26,411 nucleotides of DNA, taken from NCBI GenBank assembly GCA_002373205.1, contig DFJV01000054.1:1-26411 (forward strand), given 5' to 3'. The translations under genes were made by a program, and so were the position numbers. This DNA comes from Treponema sp. UBA3662 (GTDB lineage Bacteria; Spirochaetota; Spirochaetia; Treponematales; Treponemataceae). Of the stretch, positions 7,187 to 16,270 are shown piece by piece (the first letter of the stretch is position 1; the number at the start of each line of letters is the position of its first letter). The notes under the pieces were generated by a model that ran no database searches, was not told the DNA's origin, and saw only the letters and a list, made by a program, of their open reading frames with translations.

Positions 7187-7305
7187 AGATGCTGAAACAA
7201 GTTCAGCATGACAGTTCAGCATGACGAATTCTGTATGACGGGGCTGCATGGCGGTTAGGCATGACGAGTTCAGCATGACGGGGCTGCTTGACTGTTTGGC
7301 ATTAT
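7187..7305. repeat. REP-like cluster of GTTCAGCATGAC repeats
   Basis: It starts with a perfect hairpin, ATGCTGAA-ACAAG-TTCAGCAT (7189-7209). Degenerate copies of (G)TTCAGCATGACG and GGGGCTGCATGGCGG follow up to the 3' end of topA. No coding frame stands out. The nnr and topA genes converge here, and the hairpin may limit read-through or RNA decay, but it lacks a T-run in either direction. Confidence 0.6.
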
Positions 7306-7313
7306 TCGTTAGG

Positions 7314-9482
7314 CTAACGGCCCAGCTTTTTGTCTTCTTCGTTGGCGCGGGCAAATTCACCGGCGGCTTCTGCGGCAACTGCTTCGTCCGGCGAGTGCAG
7401 GTAATCGCATTCTGGGTTGATGCAGCTCTTGTAGCTTCCGTTCTTTTTGTCGAACTTTTCTACCAGCGGCCACTTGCACTTGGGGCAGTAAACGTCGATG
7501 GGCTTAAAATGCGTGATGAACCCGCACTTGGGGTAATTTGTGCAACCGTAGAATTCTTTTCCGCGTCCCTTTGTCTTTCTGGCAACTATGTCCCCGGTGC
7601 AGCCTGGCATTGGGCATTTTGCAAGCGGTATGCTTTTTGTGCTGTGACATTCGGGGAAGCCTGAACATGCGAGGAAGTAGCCGAAGCGGCCAAGTTTTTT
7701 TACCATGGGCTTTCCGCACTTTTCGCAGATGCGGTCGGTTGTTTCGTCCAAGGAACCCTTTAGGCTTTCCTGGCTTTCCATAACCTGGTCAACGCGGTTT
7801 TTGAAGGGCTGGAAAAAGCCACCAATCATGTTGTTCCAGACCAGAGTGTTCTGCTCTACCTTGTCCAAGTCGTTTTCTACGTCCGAAGTGAATTTTTCGT
7901 TTATAACTTCCGGGAAGGATTCAACCAGTATGCGGCAGATGATTTTTCCAAGCTGGGTTGGAACAAGCTGCTTGTTTATGCGGGTTACGTAATAGCGGTC
8001 AAGGAGTACGGAGATGATAGGCGCGTATGTTGAAGGGCGGCCTATTCCCTTTTCTTCCAGGGTCTTTACAATAGAAGCGTCCGTGTAGCGGGCAGGCCCC
8101 TGGGTAAAGTGCTGCTCAGGGTAGAATTTTTGCGTGGCAAGTTTTTCGCCCACTTTTAGGGAAGGAAGGTTTCCAGTAACTTCTTCTTTTGATGAAAGGG
8201 TCTTGATTACATTGTAGAAGCCCTTTTCGCTAAGACGGCTTGCGCTTACGCGGAAGAGTGCATCACCGGCCGTAATATCTACGCTTGTTGTCTTGGACTT
8301 TGCGTTGTTCATCTGGCTTGAGACAAAGCGTTCCCAGATGATTGAATAAAGGCGCAGCTGGTCGTGGGTAAGGTATTCCTTTACACTTTCCGGCGTATAT
8401 TTTACGTAGGTGGGGCGGATTGCTTCGTGGGCATCCTGGGCCCCCTTTCCTACCGAGTATTCAATTTTTTCTGGCGGCAGTTCTGCGGGGAAATTCTTTC
8501 CAATCCATTCCCGAACGTCGTCAATTGCTGTCTGAGAAATGCGGACAGAGTCTGTACGCATGTAGGTAATAAGACCAACGCGGGTTGAGCCAATCTGAAT
8601 GCCTTCGTAAAGCTGCTGGGCAACCTGCATTGTCTTTCTAGAAGTAAAGCCCAGGCGGTTTGCCGCTGCCTGCTGCATTTTGCTTGTGGTAAATGGAGCC
8701 TTTGGCCTAACGGTCTTTTCGCTTTCCTTTATGTCGGTAACAAGGCAGTCGCTGTTCTGGATTACGCTTATTATGCTCTGAACTTCTTTTTCGCTCTTAA
8801 GCTCCGGCTTTGAACCCTTGTACTGAACAAGCTGGGCTGTAAATTTCGTCTTACCCTTTAAGAAGTCTGCGTCAAGGGTCCAGTATTCTTCCGGGATGAA
8901 ATTTGAAACTTCTTCTTCGCGGTCGCAGATAAGGCGGAGGGCTACAGACTGAACGCGTCCTGCACTTAGTCCGTTCTTTACCTTTTTCCAAAGAAGCGGG
9001 CTTAGGTTGTAGCCAACAAGGCGGTCAAGCACGCGGCGGGCCTTTTGGGCGTTAACCTTTGCCTCGTCGATTGTGCCGGGATGCTTTACGGCTTCCTTTA
9101 TGGCAACAGGCGTAATTTCGTTAAAGACAATGCGCTTGATTGGTGCGGCAGTCTTTTCCGCAAGCGAATTGTAGAGGTGCCAGGCTATTGCTTCCCCTTC
9201 GCGGTCGTTATCAGATGCAAGCAGAACTTCGTCGGAATTCTTTGCGTCTTTTTGCAATTCCTTTAGGAGCTTTGCCCTTCCGCGCACCGTTATGTATTCG
9301 GGCTGGAAATCGTTTGCTATGTCTATTGCAAGGCGGCTTTTTGGCAGGTCAATCAAATGCCCCATCGAAGCCTTTACCGTATAGGACGGCCCAAGGTAAT
9401 GCTCTATGGTCTTTGCCTTAGCGGGAGACTCCACTATGACAAGCGTTTTCTTTGACTTTTTCTTAGCAGCTTTCACAGCCAT
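7314..9482 (-). CDS. topA: DNA topoisomerase I (type IA)
   Basis: This enzyme relaxes negative supercoils by transient single-strand cleavage. Seen: a TOPRIM domain starting KTLVIVESPAKAKTIE (12-27) with catalytic Glu18 and metal-binding DNDREGE (91-97); the active-site tyrosine in GLITYMRTDS (Tyr307); and three C-terminal zinc ribbons of the C-x2-C...C-x4/5-C type (about 585-700). The 722 residues are within the normal range. GAGGT lies before the ATG. It is the last gene of the lipoprotein-dprA-topA group, with dprA 25 bp upstream; a dprA-topA pair is common in bacteria. Confidence 0.97.
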   Translation of the reverse strand: MAVKAAKKKSKKTLVIVESPAKAKTIEHYLGPSYTVKASMGHLIDLPKSRLAIDIANDFQPEYITVRGRAKLLKELQKDAKNSDEVLLASDNDREGEAIAWHLYNSLAEKTAAPIKRIVFNEITPVAIKEAVKHPGTIDEAKVNAQKARRVLDRLVGYNLSPLLWKKVKNGLSAGRVQSVALRLICDREEEVSNFIPEEYWTLDADFLKGKTKFTAQLVQYKGSKPELKSEKEVQSIISVIQNSDCLVTDIKESEKTVRPKAPFTTSKMQQAAANRLGFTSRKTMQVAQQLYEGIQIGSTRVGLITYMRTDSVRISQTAIDDVREWIGKNFPAELPPEKIEYSVGKGAQDAHEAIRPTYVKYTPESVKEYLTHDQLRLYSIIWERFVSSQMNNAKSKTTSVDITAGDALFRVSASRLSEKGFYNVIKTLSSKEEVTGNLPSLKVGEKLATQKFYPEQHFTQGPARYTDASIVKTLEEKGIGRPSTYAPIISVLLDRYYVTRINKQLVPTQLGKIICRILVESFPEVINEKFTSDVENDLDKVEQNTLVWNNMIGGFFQPFKNRVDQVMESQESLKGSLDETTDRICEKCGKPMVKKLGRFGYFLACSGFPECHSTKSIPLAKCPMPGCTGDIVARKTKGRGKEFYGCTNYPKCGFITHFKPIDVYCPKCKWPLVEKFDKKNGSYKSCINPECDYLHSPDEAVAAEAAGEFARANEEDKKLGR

Positions 9483-9507
9483 TTGTACACCTCAAAACCA
9501 GCCCTTG

Positions 9508-10503
9508 CTAAAAAAGTTCAAGCTGTTCTTTTTTTATAGTATGAGATCCGGGTTCTGACCCCAAGACCTTTACGAATTCTTCAAAATTCTGAACCACGCA
9601 AGCTCCGTCTTCTACATAAGACTCGCATGTTCTGGCAGCCTTTGCAGAAAAAGCCCCTCCCCCACGGCTAAGCAGGGATTTCTTTGCCGCCTCACTTATG
9701 CGCACCGCATCCGGGCAAAAGCAGCTTTTGTGAAAGACAAGCTCGCGTCCGTAGTCAAGGGCAAAGTCTGCTGTAATCAGGGCACCGCTGTTGGGTGGAG
9801 CCTGCACAACAAGCGTTCCTTGGCAAAGGGCCGCAATTATCCTGTTCCTCTGCACAAAGCGCCACTTCTCCGCAGGAACTCCGGGAGCGTATTCGCTTAC
9901 AATGCAACCGCCACCCTTTAGGATGGAAGCTGCAAGCCTTTTGTTTGCGCCCGGAACTATAGTGTCTATTCCGCAGGGAAGCACCGCAACAGTAGGGGCA
10001 AGTCCAAGCTTACCTTCATCCAGAAGCGAAACTGCACCCCTGTGGGCAAAGGAATCAATTCCGTCCGCAAGACCGCTTACCACAGTCCAGCCCGACGCGC
10101 AAACCTGCCTTGCAAATTCAAATGCAGCCTCTGCACTTTCACGGCAAACGCGCCTTGTTCCCACAACGGAAAGGCAGCGTTCTTTTAATACGGCCAAGTT
10201 TCCGCGGTAAAACAAAACGTAGGGAGGGTCAAAAGTTTCTGCCAAAAGCGGCGGATAGTCCTTTTCCCCATAGACAAGGCAAGCAATTCCAAGTGCATCC
10301 ATTATTTTAAGACTACGTTCAGCAAGTGCCGTAATCCACTTTCCCTTCCATTCAGAGCGGACAGCCCTGCCTATTATAGAAGAAAGCTCTTCTATAGACA
10401 TTATCGCAAGGTGCTCCAACGTGTCAATATTCTTTCTTAAAAGAATCTTTTCCCTTAGCGTAAGGAAATCAATAGAAGCTATTGCAAGATTTAAAACATC
10501 CAC
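9508..10503 (-). CDS. dprA: DNA-processing protein DprA (Smf)
   Basis: DprA protects incoming single-stranded DNA and loads RecA during transformation; many non-competent bacteria also keep it. Seen: an N-terminal helix-hairpin-helix/SAM-like part (about 1-70), then the Rossmann-like domain with VYGEKDYPPLL (77-87), SVVGTRR (112-118), SGLADGIDSFAHRGA (143-157), LPCGID (175-180), RNRI (219-222) and NSGALITADFALD (238-250). The C-terminal winged helix found in some relatives is not obvious. The start is taken at a GTG (10503-10501), since the frame has no nearby ATG and the upstream lipoprotein stop is only nine bases away. A weak AGG precedes it. Confidence 0.94.
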   Translation of the reverse strand: MDVLNLAIASIDFLTLREKILLRKNIDTLEHLAIMSIEELSSIIGRAVRSEWKGKWITALAERSLKIMDALGIACLVYGEKDYPPLLAETFDPPYVLFYRGNLAVLKERCLSVVGTRRVCRESAEAAFEFARQVCASGWTVVSGLADGIDSFAHRGAVSLLDEGKLGLAPTVAVLPCGIDTIVPGANKRLAASILKGGGCIVSEYAPGVPAEKWRFVQRNRIIAALCQGTLVVQAPPNSGALITADFALDYGRELVFHKSCFCPDAVRISEAAKKSLLSRGGGAFSAKAARTCESYVEDGACVVQNFEEFVKVLGSEPGSHTIKKEQLELF

Positions 10504-10512
10504 CTATTAAAG

Positions 10513-11262
10513 TTAATTATTTGCATACTGAGCGTCAAGCACAATCTTTTTGTTGTTCTGCGCGTCTGCAACCTTCTCTTTGCTTGGTGCAAGCTCTATA
10601 ATCTTGTCGTAAAGGGCAATAGCCTTGTCGTATTCAGCGTTAAGGTAGTAGGCCCTTGCAAGAACGAACATTCCGTTGGTGTCCTTGGTCTGGGTCTGGA
10701 GGAAGCGCTCCATGTAGGGAATGGCCTTGGCACTGTCTTCCGTAAGCTCAAAAGTGTAAAGAACGCCAATTCCGTACAAAGCGCGGTAATAGTCCGGGTT
10801 TATGTTCAAAGCCTGGGTGTATGCAGCCTCGCTCATGCGAAGGTATTCCTCTTTTTTCTCTGAATCAATCGTGCCGGCAACATTTGCAAGGTCAAATGCC
10901 TGTCCGTGGGCAACATAAACGGCACAAACTGCAATATAATAGTAAAGGTTTGCGTTGTCGGGATAGAAAGTGAGGGCCTTCTTAAAAGACTCCATGGCCT
11001 GTCCGTACATCTTTTCGTCAAGGTAGCGGGTTCCAAGCATCTTGTACCAAATACCTTCCTGGGCTTCTGTAGTAACAAGGTCAAGGGCACGCCTTTCGTA
11101 CTTGCTGAGGGCTTCCTTAAGCTCTTCTTTTGTATTGGGATGGGCAACCCCTTCCTCCATCTTCTGCATTCTTTTAATTGAATTGTATGAAGGTGAACAG
11201 GATGCAAAAAAAACTGATGCCATTCCCAAAACTGCTATCTTTGACACTAATGAAAATTTCAT
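10513..11262 (-). CDS. TPR-repeat lipoprotein, function unknown
   Basis: The protein is 249 residues from the chosen ATG, which has GGAGG six bases upstream. An in-frame ATG 11 codons earlier lacks a good ribosome site and would precede the signal peptide. Seen: a lipoprotein signal peptide (KFSLVSKIAVLGMASVFFASC, split here after the lipobox FFAS|C, Cys22) and at least three tetratricopeptide repeats: about 74-107 (YLDEKMYGQAMESFKKAL), 142-176 and 200-228 (YLNAEYDKAIALYDKIIELAP). TPRs bind other proteins, so it is probably a membrane-anchored scaffold facing the periplasm. It stands between xerD and dprA; a role in the envelope or division is only a guess from context. Confidence 0.85.
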   Translation of the reverse strand: MKFSLVSKIAVLGMASVFFASCSPSYNSIKRMQKMEEGVAHPNTKEELKEALSKYERRALDLVTTEAQEGIWYKMLGTRYLDEKMYGQAMESFKKALTFYPDNANLYYYIAVCAVYVAHGQAFDLANVAGTIDSEKKEEYLRMSEAAYTQALNINPDYYRALYGIGVLYTFELTEDSAKAIPYMERFLQTQTKDTNGMFVLARAYYLNAEYDKAIALYDKIIELAPSKEKVADAQNNKKIVLDAQYANN

Positions 11263-11324
11263 TTTTTCCTCCAAAGGTTTCTTTTTTATCGACATAAAAG
11301 CGCCTATATCTAAATTTCATTTTT

Positions 11325-11513
11325 TTTGGAGCTAGTCTCTTGGACGGAACCTTTAACCGCTCTACCATCCGCTTGTCGGCTAACTCGACAGAAAGTGCCT
11401 TTGCGCCACCGCCCTTGCGGGGTTCCGCGGGACCCTACCCGCTCCATTGCTCCGCAACCCGCTTGCGCGGGCCCCTCCACGGCGGCGTAGGCTGGTTCAT
11501 CCCCTTTTTCCAG
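11325..11513 (-). repeat. Dispersed repeat element, copy G (divergent)
   Basis: The minus strand carries a variant of the two-box module: GTGGAGGGGCCCGCGCAAGCGGGTTGCGGAGCAATGGAGCGGG, split here as GTGGAGGGGCCCGC and GTTGCGGAGCAATGGAGC, with GC-rich hairpins, followed by GGGTCCCGCGGAACCCC. It closely resembles copy F around its first box. It fills the gap between xerD and the lipoprotein gene; the tail at 11325-11370 has a tRNA-like look but does not fold as a tRNA. Confidence 0.45.
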
Positions 11514-11515
11514 AC

Positions 11516-12454
11516 CTATTTTTCCTTGCCATGGCCCGGGAAATATCCTGCATGGTAATCCCTAAGCTGACCGTCATCCACATGGGTGTAAATCTGCGTA
11601 GTCGCAAGATCAGAATGCCCCAAAAGCTCCTGGACAGAACGCAAGTCTGCCCCGCCTGCCAAAAGATGGGTTGCAAATGAATGCCTTAAAGTGTGCACTT
11701 TTGCAGTTACCCCGCTCTTTGCCTCCATGGCCTGAAAATTCTTCCATATACCCTTGCGGGAAAGCGGCTTTCCCCGAGAATTTACAAAGACCTCCGCAAC
11801 CTGGGCATTCCCAACAAGCTGAGGCCTTGCTTCGTAAAGCCATTTTAAAAGCCATTCCTTGGCGGCAGCCCCAAAGGGCACAATTCTTTCCTTGTCGCCC
11901 TTGCCACGGACAATTATTATCCCTTCCTCAAAATGCACGTTTGCAACAAGAAGGGAAGAAGCCTCGCTTATGCGAAGACCGCAGCTGTATATTAGCTCGT
12001 AAAGGGCACGGTCACGCACCCCAACTGGCTTTTTTGTGTCTATGGAAGCAAGAAGGGCATCTACCTGCTCTACAGAAAGGACGGATGGCAGGGCACGGGC
12101 AGTTTTTGGCTTGTCCAGTTCCAGCGCAAAGTTCTCGCTCCAAATCATGCGCCTCCTTAAAAAGGCACCAAATGCCCTTAGCGCAGAAATGTCCTTTGCA
12201 ACCGTAAGTTCCGAGCAGGAATTTTCCCTCCTGCTTACAAGGAAGAAAAAGAGCTTTTTTACGTCAAATTCATTCAGGGGATAGTTCTTTTCTTCCGCCC
12301 ACTTAATGAATTCCTGGCAGCTTAGCAGATAGGTTTCCGCAGTAAGCTTTGCATGGCGCTCCACAAGAATCATGTCGTTGTAGAATTCGCCAAGCAGGGC
12401 CTTGTTCTCCTTAGAAATTGCAGAATCCGGAGAAACAGACACTTTTTCTTCCAT
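11516..12454 (-). CDS. xerD: Tyrosine recombinase XerD-like
   Basis: This is a site-specific recombinase that resolves chromosome dimers at the terminus during division. Seen: an N-terminal SAM-like DNA-binding domain (about 20-105) and a catalytic domain with the complete set of active-site residues: Arg161 (GLRISEAS), Lys185 (GKGDKER), His254-x-x-Arg257 (HTLRHSF), His280 (LLGH) and Tyr289 (TQIYTH). The 312 residues are near the family norm of about 300. It starts 20 bp after the ftsZ stop and is probably co-transcribed with it; this links dimer resolution to division genes. XerC and XerD cannot be told apart from sequence reading alone. No dif-like target site was recognised nearby. Confidence 0.92.
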   Translation of the reverse strand: MEEKVSVSPDSAISKENKALLGEFYNDMILVERHAKLTAETYLLSCQEFIKWAEEKNYPLNEFDVKKLFFFLVSRRENSCSELTVAKDISALRAFGAFLRRRMIWSENFALELDKPKTARALPSVLSVEQVDALLASIDTKKPVGVRDRALYELIYSCGLRISEASSLLVANVHFEEGIIIVRGKGDKERIVPFGAAAKEWLLKWLYEARPQLVGNAQVAEVFVNSRGKPLSRKGIWKNFQAMEAKSGVTAKVHTLRHSFATHLLAGGADLRSVQELLGHSDLATTQIYTHVDDGQLRDYHAGYFPGHGKEK

Positions 12455-12474
12455 GCTAAACCAATTGCCCTAAA

Positions 12475-13875
12475 CTAATTGTCTGTAAGGTCTATTGACT
12501 TTGACAAGCCGTTAAGGTTTCTCCATACAGCCGGCTGCTTAAGGTCATCGCTTCTTCTGCTAAAATTTGCAGGAGGCTCTATTCCCGAACGGTCATGCTC
12601 TACTGCGCGGCGAAGCTTTTCGCTAAGGCTGGAAGTCGTAGAAACCTCTTTATCGTAAGATTTTGCCGGGGAATCTTCGGCAGCTTTCTCCAGGTTGCTA
12701 AAAAGGCCGGCACCAACGCTCGTATGCTTTACAGCCATCTCTACTTCTTCTTCCTGCTCTTCTTCCTCTTCATCTTCATCAGAGGAATTCAGGTTGATTG
12801 CAGCCTTGCCGGTCATCATGCGCTCAAATGTTCCGTAGTCGATTATGTTTGAATTTTCAGCAGCCTGCTCCCTGGAATCAGAAGAACCGTTGCCGTTCTT
12901 TTCAAAACCTGTGGCAATAACTGTTACGGAAACCTTGTCGCCCATATCTGGATCAAAGACCTGTCCCCAGAAGAGGTTGCAGTCCTTGTCTGCAGAAGCA
13001 CTTATGTTTTCTATAATTTCGTTAACTTCTATCATGGAAAGGTTTTCCGGGCCTGTAATGTTAACAAGGATATTGCTTGCACCGTCTATGTGCCTGTCTG
13101 CCAGCATAGGATTGCTGATTGCCCTCTGGGCAGCGTCAACTGCACGGTTTTCACCCTCGCCTATTCCAACGCCAAGGATTGCTTCTCCCTGGTTCTTAAG
13201 AACTGAGCGGACGTCCGCAAAGTCAATGTTGATGTCTCCAGGCTTTGTGATTATTTCGGAAATTCCCTGTACGCCCTGGCAAAGAACGTCGTCTGCCAAG
13301 CGGAAGGCCTGGCGGAAATTCATCTTTTTGTCTACGATTTTCATTATCTGCTCATTGGGAATTACAATAAGGCTGTCCACGTTTTCGCGGAGCTTCTTAA
13401 GTCCCTCCTGGGCATTCTTCATTCTCTTTGAGCGTTCAAATTCAAAAGGAGTGGTAACAACGGCTATTGTAAGGGCACCCTGCTGGCGGGCAAGGGATGC
13501 AACTACCGGTGCGGAACCAGTTCCTGTGCCACCACCCATTCCAGCGGTAATGATTACCATGTTTGCGCCCTTTACGACGTTTGTAATCATGTCGGAATCT
13601 TCCTGAGCGGCGCTTTCGCCAACAGAAGGTTCTCCTCCTGCACCAAGGCCTCCGGTAAGCTCCTGACCAATGGCAAGACGCTTCTGTGCCCTGGAAACAT
13701 TCAGAGCCTGGACATCAGTATTTAGTACAATGAATTCAACATCACTTACACCGGCATCTATCATGCGGTTAACGGCACTTGAGCCACCTCCGCCGCAGCC
13801 GATAATCTTTATAACAGTTGGACTTGGCGCTTTTAGTGTGGAACTTTCATCGTTCACCACAGACAATTCAATCAT
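12475..13875 (-). CDS. ftsZ: Cell division protein FtsZ
   Basis: This is the tubulin-like GTPase that forms the division ring. Seen: the nucleotide-binding GCGGGGSSAVNRMI start (27-40), the tubulin signature GGGTGTGSAP (114-123), a T7-type loop in PGDINIDFADVRSV, and a core ending near residue 320. A long linker follows, with a very acidic run (DEDEEEEEQEEEVE) and a C-terminal binding peptide LKQPAVWRNL for FtsA. After that peptide there are 13 more residues, so it is not at the extreme C terminus. GGAGG lies before the ATG. A 207-bp gap separates it from ftsA. Confidence 0.97.
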   Translation of the reverse strand: MIELSVVNDESSTLKAPSPTVIKIIGCGGGGSSAVNRMIDAGVSDVEFIVLNTDVQALNVSRAQKRLAIGQELTGGLGAGGEPSVGESAAQEDSDMITNVVKGANMVIITAGMGGGTGTGSAPVVASLARQQGALTIAVVTTPFEFERSKRMKNAQEGLKKLRENVDSLIVIPNEQIMKIVDKKMNFRQAFRLADDVLCQGVQGISEIITKPGDINIDFADVRSVLKNQGEAILGVGIGEGENRAVDAAQRAISNPMLADRHIDGASNILVNITGPENLSMIEVNEIIENISASADKDCNLFWGQVFDPDMGDKVSVTVIATGFEKNGNGSSDSREQAAENSNIIDYGTFERMMTGKAAINLNSSDEDEEEEEQEEEVEMAVKHTSVGAGLFSNLEKAAEDSPAKSYDKEVSTTSSLSEKLRRAVEHDRSGIEPPANFSRRSDDLKQPAVWRNLNGLSKSIDLTDN

Positions 13876-13962
13876 ATTTCCTCCCGACCCATTTTTAAAT
13901 GCAAAACCTTTCAGTCCTGCAAAGCTGCCGCACTAAAATCCCCATCCCGTGCGGTTAAGCCT

Positions 13963-13991
13963 ATTTATTCAAAATTAGCAGAATTTTGCAA
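13963..13991 (-). promoter_or_regulatory. Putative internal promoter for ftsZ-xerD
   Basis: The minus strand reads TTGCAA (13991-13986), a 17-bp spacer and ATAAAT (13968-13963), about 90 bp before the ftsZ start. It matches the consensus only moderately. It lies in the 207-bp ftsA-ftsZ gap, the only break in an otherwise tightly packed operon, together with a perfect 6-bp hairpin CCGCAC/GTGCGG (13928-13954) that would be in the ftsZ leader. Confidence 0.35.
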
Positions 13992-14021
13992 ATTCCGCAA
14001 GCATTTTGCATACGACTAGAA

Positions 14022-14127
14022 TTTTTTTTTCAAAAAACTCTTTGTGCCGCTTTTAGCACTTCCATGGCTACTACTGATTCAATCAGAAGCCCATCTTTTT
14101 CCAAAAACTCTTTGCGCCATTTTTTAG
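14022..14127 (-). repeat. Direct repeat of the ftsA 3' end
   Basis: The block TTTTTC(C/A)AAAAACTCTTTG(C/T)GCC occurs inside the last codons of ftsA (from about 14096) and again about 70 bp beyond, in the ftsA-ftsZ gap (from about 14026). Read in the same sense, the outer copy would encode AKSGTKSFLKKKF and a stop, against NGAKSFWKKMGF and a stop in FtsA. This looks like a partial duplication of the membrane-targeting tail codons. Confidence 0.55.
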
Positions 14128-15378
14128 GCCGCCAAAAACATCTTTCTTGTCTTCATGCCTTGAATTGCTCTTCTTGGAAGGCTTTTCCGCTTCAGCACCG
14201 CTCTTGTTGGCAAGAACAAGTCCAACGGCGGTGGCAAAGTCTGGCTGGCGGTAGGCATTCCTTCCGAGTGGACCGCAGTCAAGATCACCAAGGTTTGGGG
14301 CCTCCCCCTTTCTTACGGCAGTTGTGCGCCACACGCTCTGGGCAAGCTCCACAATTCCGTACATAAGGGCACCGCCACCCGTAAGGACAATGCTTCCGTT
14401 AAGGCTTGTAAGACCGGAATGCTTTCTTACGCTGTCCTTTATCATGGAAAAAATTTCGTCCATGCGCGACTGTATTATCTGGCAGAGTTCAAAGCGGGAA
14501 GTTTCCTCAGGCGGACGTGAGCCAACACCCGGAATTGTAACGGTCTCGTCTTCTTCGCTTTCGTCTATCCAGCAGCATCCGTACTTTATCTTTATGTCTT
14601 CTGCAACGTCAAAAGGAATGCCCTTTACCTGGGCAATATCGTTTGTTACGTACCAGCCGCCAACAGGAATTGAAACCGTGTAGACAGGGGCACTGTCGTA
14701 AATGACCATAACGTCCGTAGTACCGCCACCCAAATCAATAAGGATTGAACCAAGCTCCATGTCTTCGCGGGGCAAGGTGGCAACAGCGGCGGCAAGCGTC
14801 TTTAGGGTACGGCCACCTCTCTGGTAGCCCAAGTGCATGATTGTGTCGTCAATTTTTTTGCAGGCCGTAATAGAAGCCATTACTATGTGGACTTTTACTT
14901 CCAGACGCACGCCTTCTGTGCCGATCAAGTCCTTGATATGCTCATTTTTATATGAAATTCCGTCCACAATCCATTCACGGGGAATAGTGTGGAGTTTCTG
15001 CTTTTCCAAGGGATAGTTGATTGCCTCTGCCGCATCGATTGCGCGCTTTTTGGCATTCTCGCCAACATCCATCCTTCTGTTGCGGGAAGACGGGTCTATT
15101 CCAATCTGTCCGCTGGAATTGATGCTGGAAACCTGGGAACCGCCTATTGAAACGTAGACATAAGAAACGTCAACGCCAGCCATCTGTTCCGCAGCGCCCA
15201 GGGCTTCCTTAACACATGCCTCGACTGCACTAGAATTTATGATGACACCGTTGTTCACACCCTTTGAAGGGGATTTTGCGACTCCAATGATTCTTATATT
15301 GTTGTCAAAGTCCAGCTCGCCTATAGCTACCCTTATAAATGCAGATCCTATGTCAAGCCCGACGATTATGCCGCTCAA
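14083..15378 (-). CDS. ftsA: Cell division protein FtsA
   Basis: This actin-like ATPase tethers FtsZ to the membrane. Seen: IIVGLDIGSAFIRVAIGE at the start, the phosphate-binding LIDLGGGTTDVMVIYD, the adenosine-binding IVLTGGGALMYG, and a C-terminal amphipathic membrane anchor (NGAKSFWKKMGF). About 430 residues, normal for the family. The frame opens at a TTG at 15390, but a second TTG at 15378-15376 has GGAGG exactly five bases upstream (15388-15384) and gives the usual short N terminus before VGLDIG, so I chose that one. The GGAGG lies inside the last codons of ftsQ, whose stop is at 15382-15380, implying translational coupling. Confidence 0.95.
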   Translation of the reverse strand: MSGIIVGLDIGSAFIRVAIGELDFDNNIRIIGVAKSPSKGVNNGVIINSSAVEACVKEALGAAEQMAGVDVSYVYVSIGGSQVSSINSSGQIGIDPSSRNRRMDVGENAKKRAIDAAEAINYPLEKQKLHTIPREWIVDGISYKNEHIKDLIGTEGVRLEVKVHIVMASITACKKIDDTIMHLGYQRGGRTLKTLAAAVATLPREDMELGSILIDLGGGTTDVMVIYDSAPVYTVSIPVGGWYVTNDIAQVKGIPFDVAEDIKIKYGCCWIDESEEDETVTIPGVGSRPPEETSRFELCQIIQSRMDEIFSMIKDSVRKHSGLTSLNGSIVLTGGGALMYGIVELAQSVWRTTAVRKGEAPNLGDLDCGPLGRNAYRQPDFATAVGLVLANKSGAEAEKPSKKSNSRHEDKKDVFGGLKNGAKSFWKKMGF

Positions 15379-15379
15379 A

Positions 15380-16270
15380 TCAGCCTCCAATGCTCCTTGT
15401 ACGGTAAGAAACAGATCCGTACCTTAAGTCTATTTCCCCCGCATTCGGCTCAAGCGAATTTACAACATCCAACGCAACCATCATATACTTTAATGAATCT
15501 TCGTTCAAGACGCGGTCCGTAAGCACCCTTATGTGGGTGTGGACAGGATAAAGAACAAGCTCATAGTTGCCGTATTCCTTCGTTACCACCTGAATCTCGG
15601 AAACCGCCGCAAAATATTTCTGCGGAAGGCTGCGGATATAGTCAATCTGTTCCATCAGCGAACGGTACTTTGAAGGAAGGCGGGAACCTTCAGAAAGATT
15701 CTCCAGAGGCAACCCCGTAATGAGGGGAATGTTGCTGTCTTTTGCTATATACCCTGCATTAGAATAAAATAATACTCCGTTTTTGTCAATTTGAACAGTC
15801 TTGCATCCGTCTGCGGTCTCTACAATTGTCTTCGCTACCGCCTCACGCTCGATTACGCGGATGTCCACGCGGTCAGGGAAGTGCTTGTAAACGGAAACTT
15901 TTTCAATTCCGCTTATAGAGCTAAGGACGTTAACAGCCTTGTTGGTGTCAAACTGCATCCAGGTAAGCGTGTTTATCTGCTGGATTTTTTCCCTGGCAGC
16001 ATCCTCGCTTATGTTCTTAAAGCCAGAAAAAGAAATCTTCGCGGGCACAAGCGAAGGTATTACAAAAGTATAAAGCACAGCTTCTATAAGAAGAAGTATG
16101 CAAAGAATCAACACGATGATTTTTAAAACCTTAACTTTCTTGTCCGCCATAACATTTTCTTTTGCGGATTCTTTCTTATGCACACTAAAAGAACCGCTGT
16201 TGTTAAAATAAGATCCTGTAAACAATGCCTCTGTATAGACGCTGTCCCTTCCCTCTCTCGCTCTACTCAT
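15380..16270 (-). CDS. ftsQ: Cell division protein FtsQ/DivIB
   Basis: This bitopic membrane protein links early and late divisome proteins with FtsL and FtsB. Seen: an unusually long cytoplasmic N terminus of about 45 residues, one transmembrane helix (about 47-70, VLKIIVLILCILLLIEAVLY), and a POTRA domain starting SFSGFKNISEDAAREKI, followed by an FtsQ-type beta domain. The 296 residues are typical. The ATG overlaps the ftsW stop by eight bases (ATGAGTAG). An internal ATG at codon 41 would remove most of the cytoplasmic tail but has no better ribosome site. Confidence 0.88.
   Translation of the reverse strand: MSRAREGRDSVYTEALFTGSYFNNSGSFSVHKKESAKENVMADKKVKVLKIIVLILCILLLIEAVLYTFVIPSLVPAKISFSGFKNISEDAAREKIQQINTLTWMQFDTNKAVNVLSSISGIEKVSVYKHFPDRVDIRVIEREAVAKTIVETADGCKTVQIDKNGVLFYSNAGYIAKDSNIPLITGLPLENLSEGSRLPSKYRSLMEQIDYIRSLPQKYFAAVSEIQVVTKEYGNYELVLYPVHTHIRVLTDRVLNEDSLKYMMVALDVVNSLEPNAGEIDLRYGSVSYRTRSIGG

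Noticed and set aside
7189..7209. Terminator for topA or nnr
   Set aside because: The perfect ATGCTGAA/TTCAGCAT hairpin has no T-run on either strand; it is listed as a REP-like repeat instead.
11325..11400. tRNA-like stretch (GGTAGAGCGG and TAGCTCCA on the minus strand)
   Set aside because: No 5' acceptor partner GGAGCTA, no anticodon arm and no T-arm can be placed; it is the tail of repeat copy G.
12845..13606. A 253-codon plus-strand frame opposite ftsZ
   Set aside because: It lies entirely antisense to ftsZ and is explained by the codon bias of that gene.
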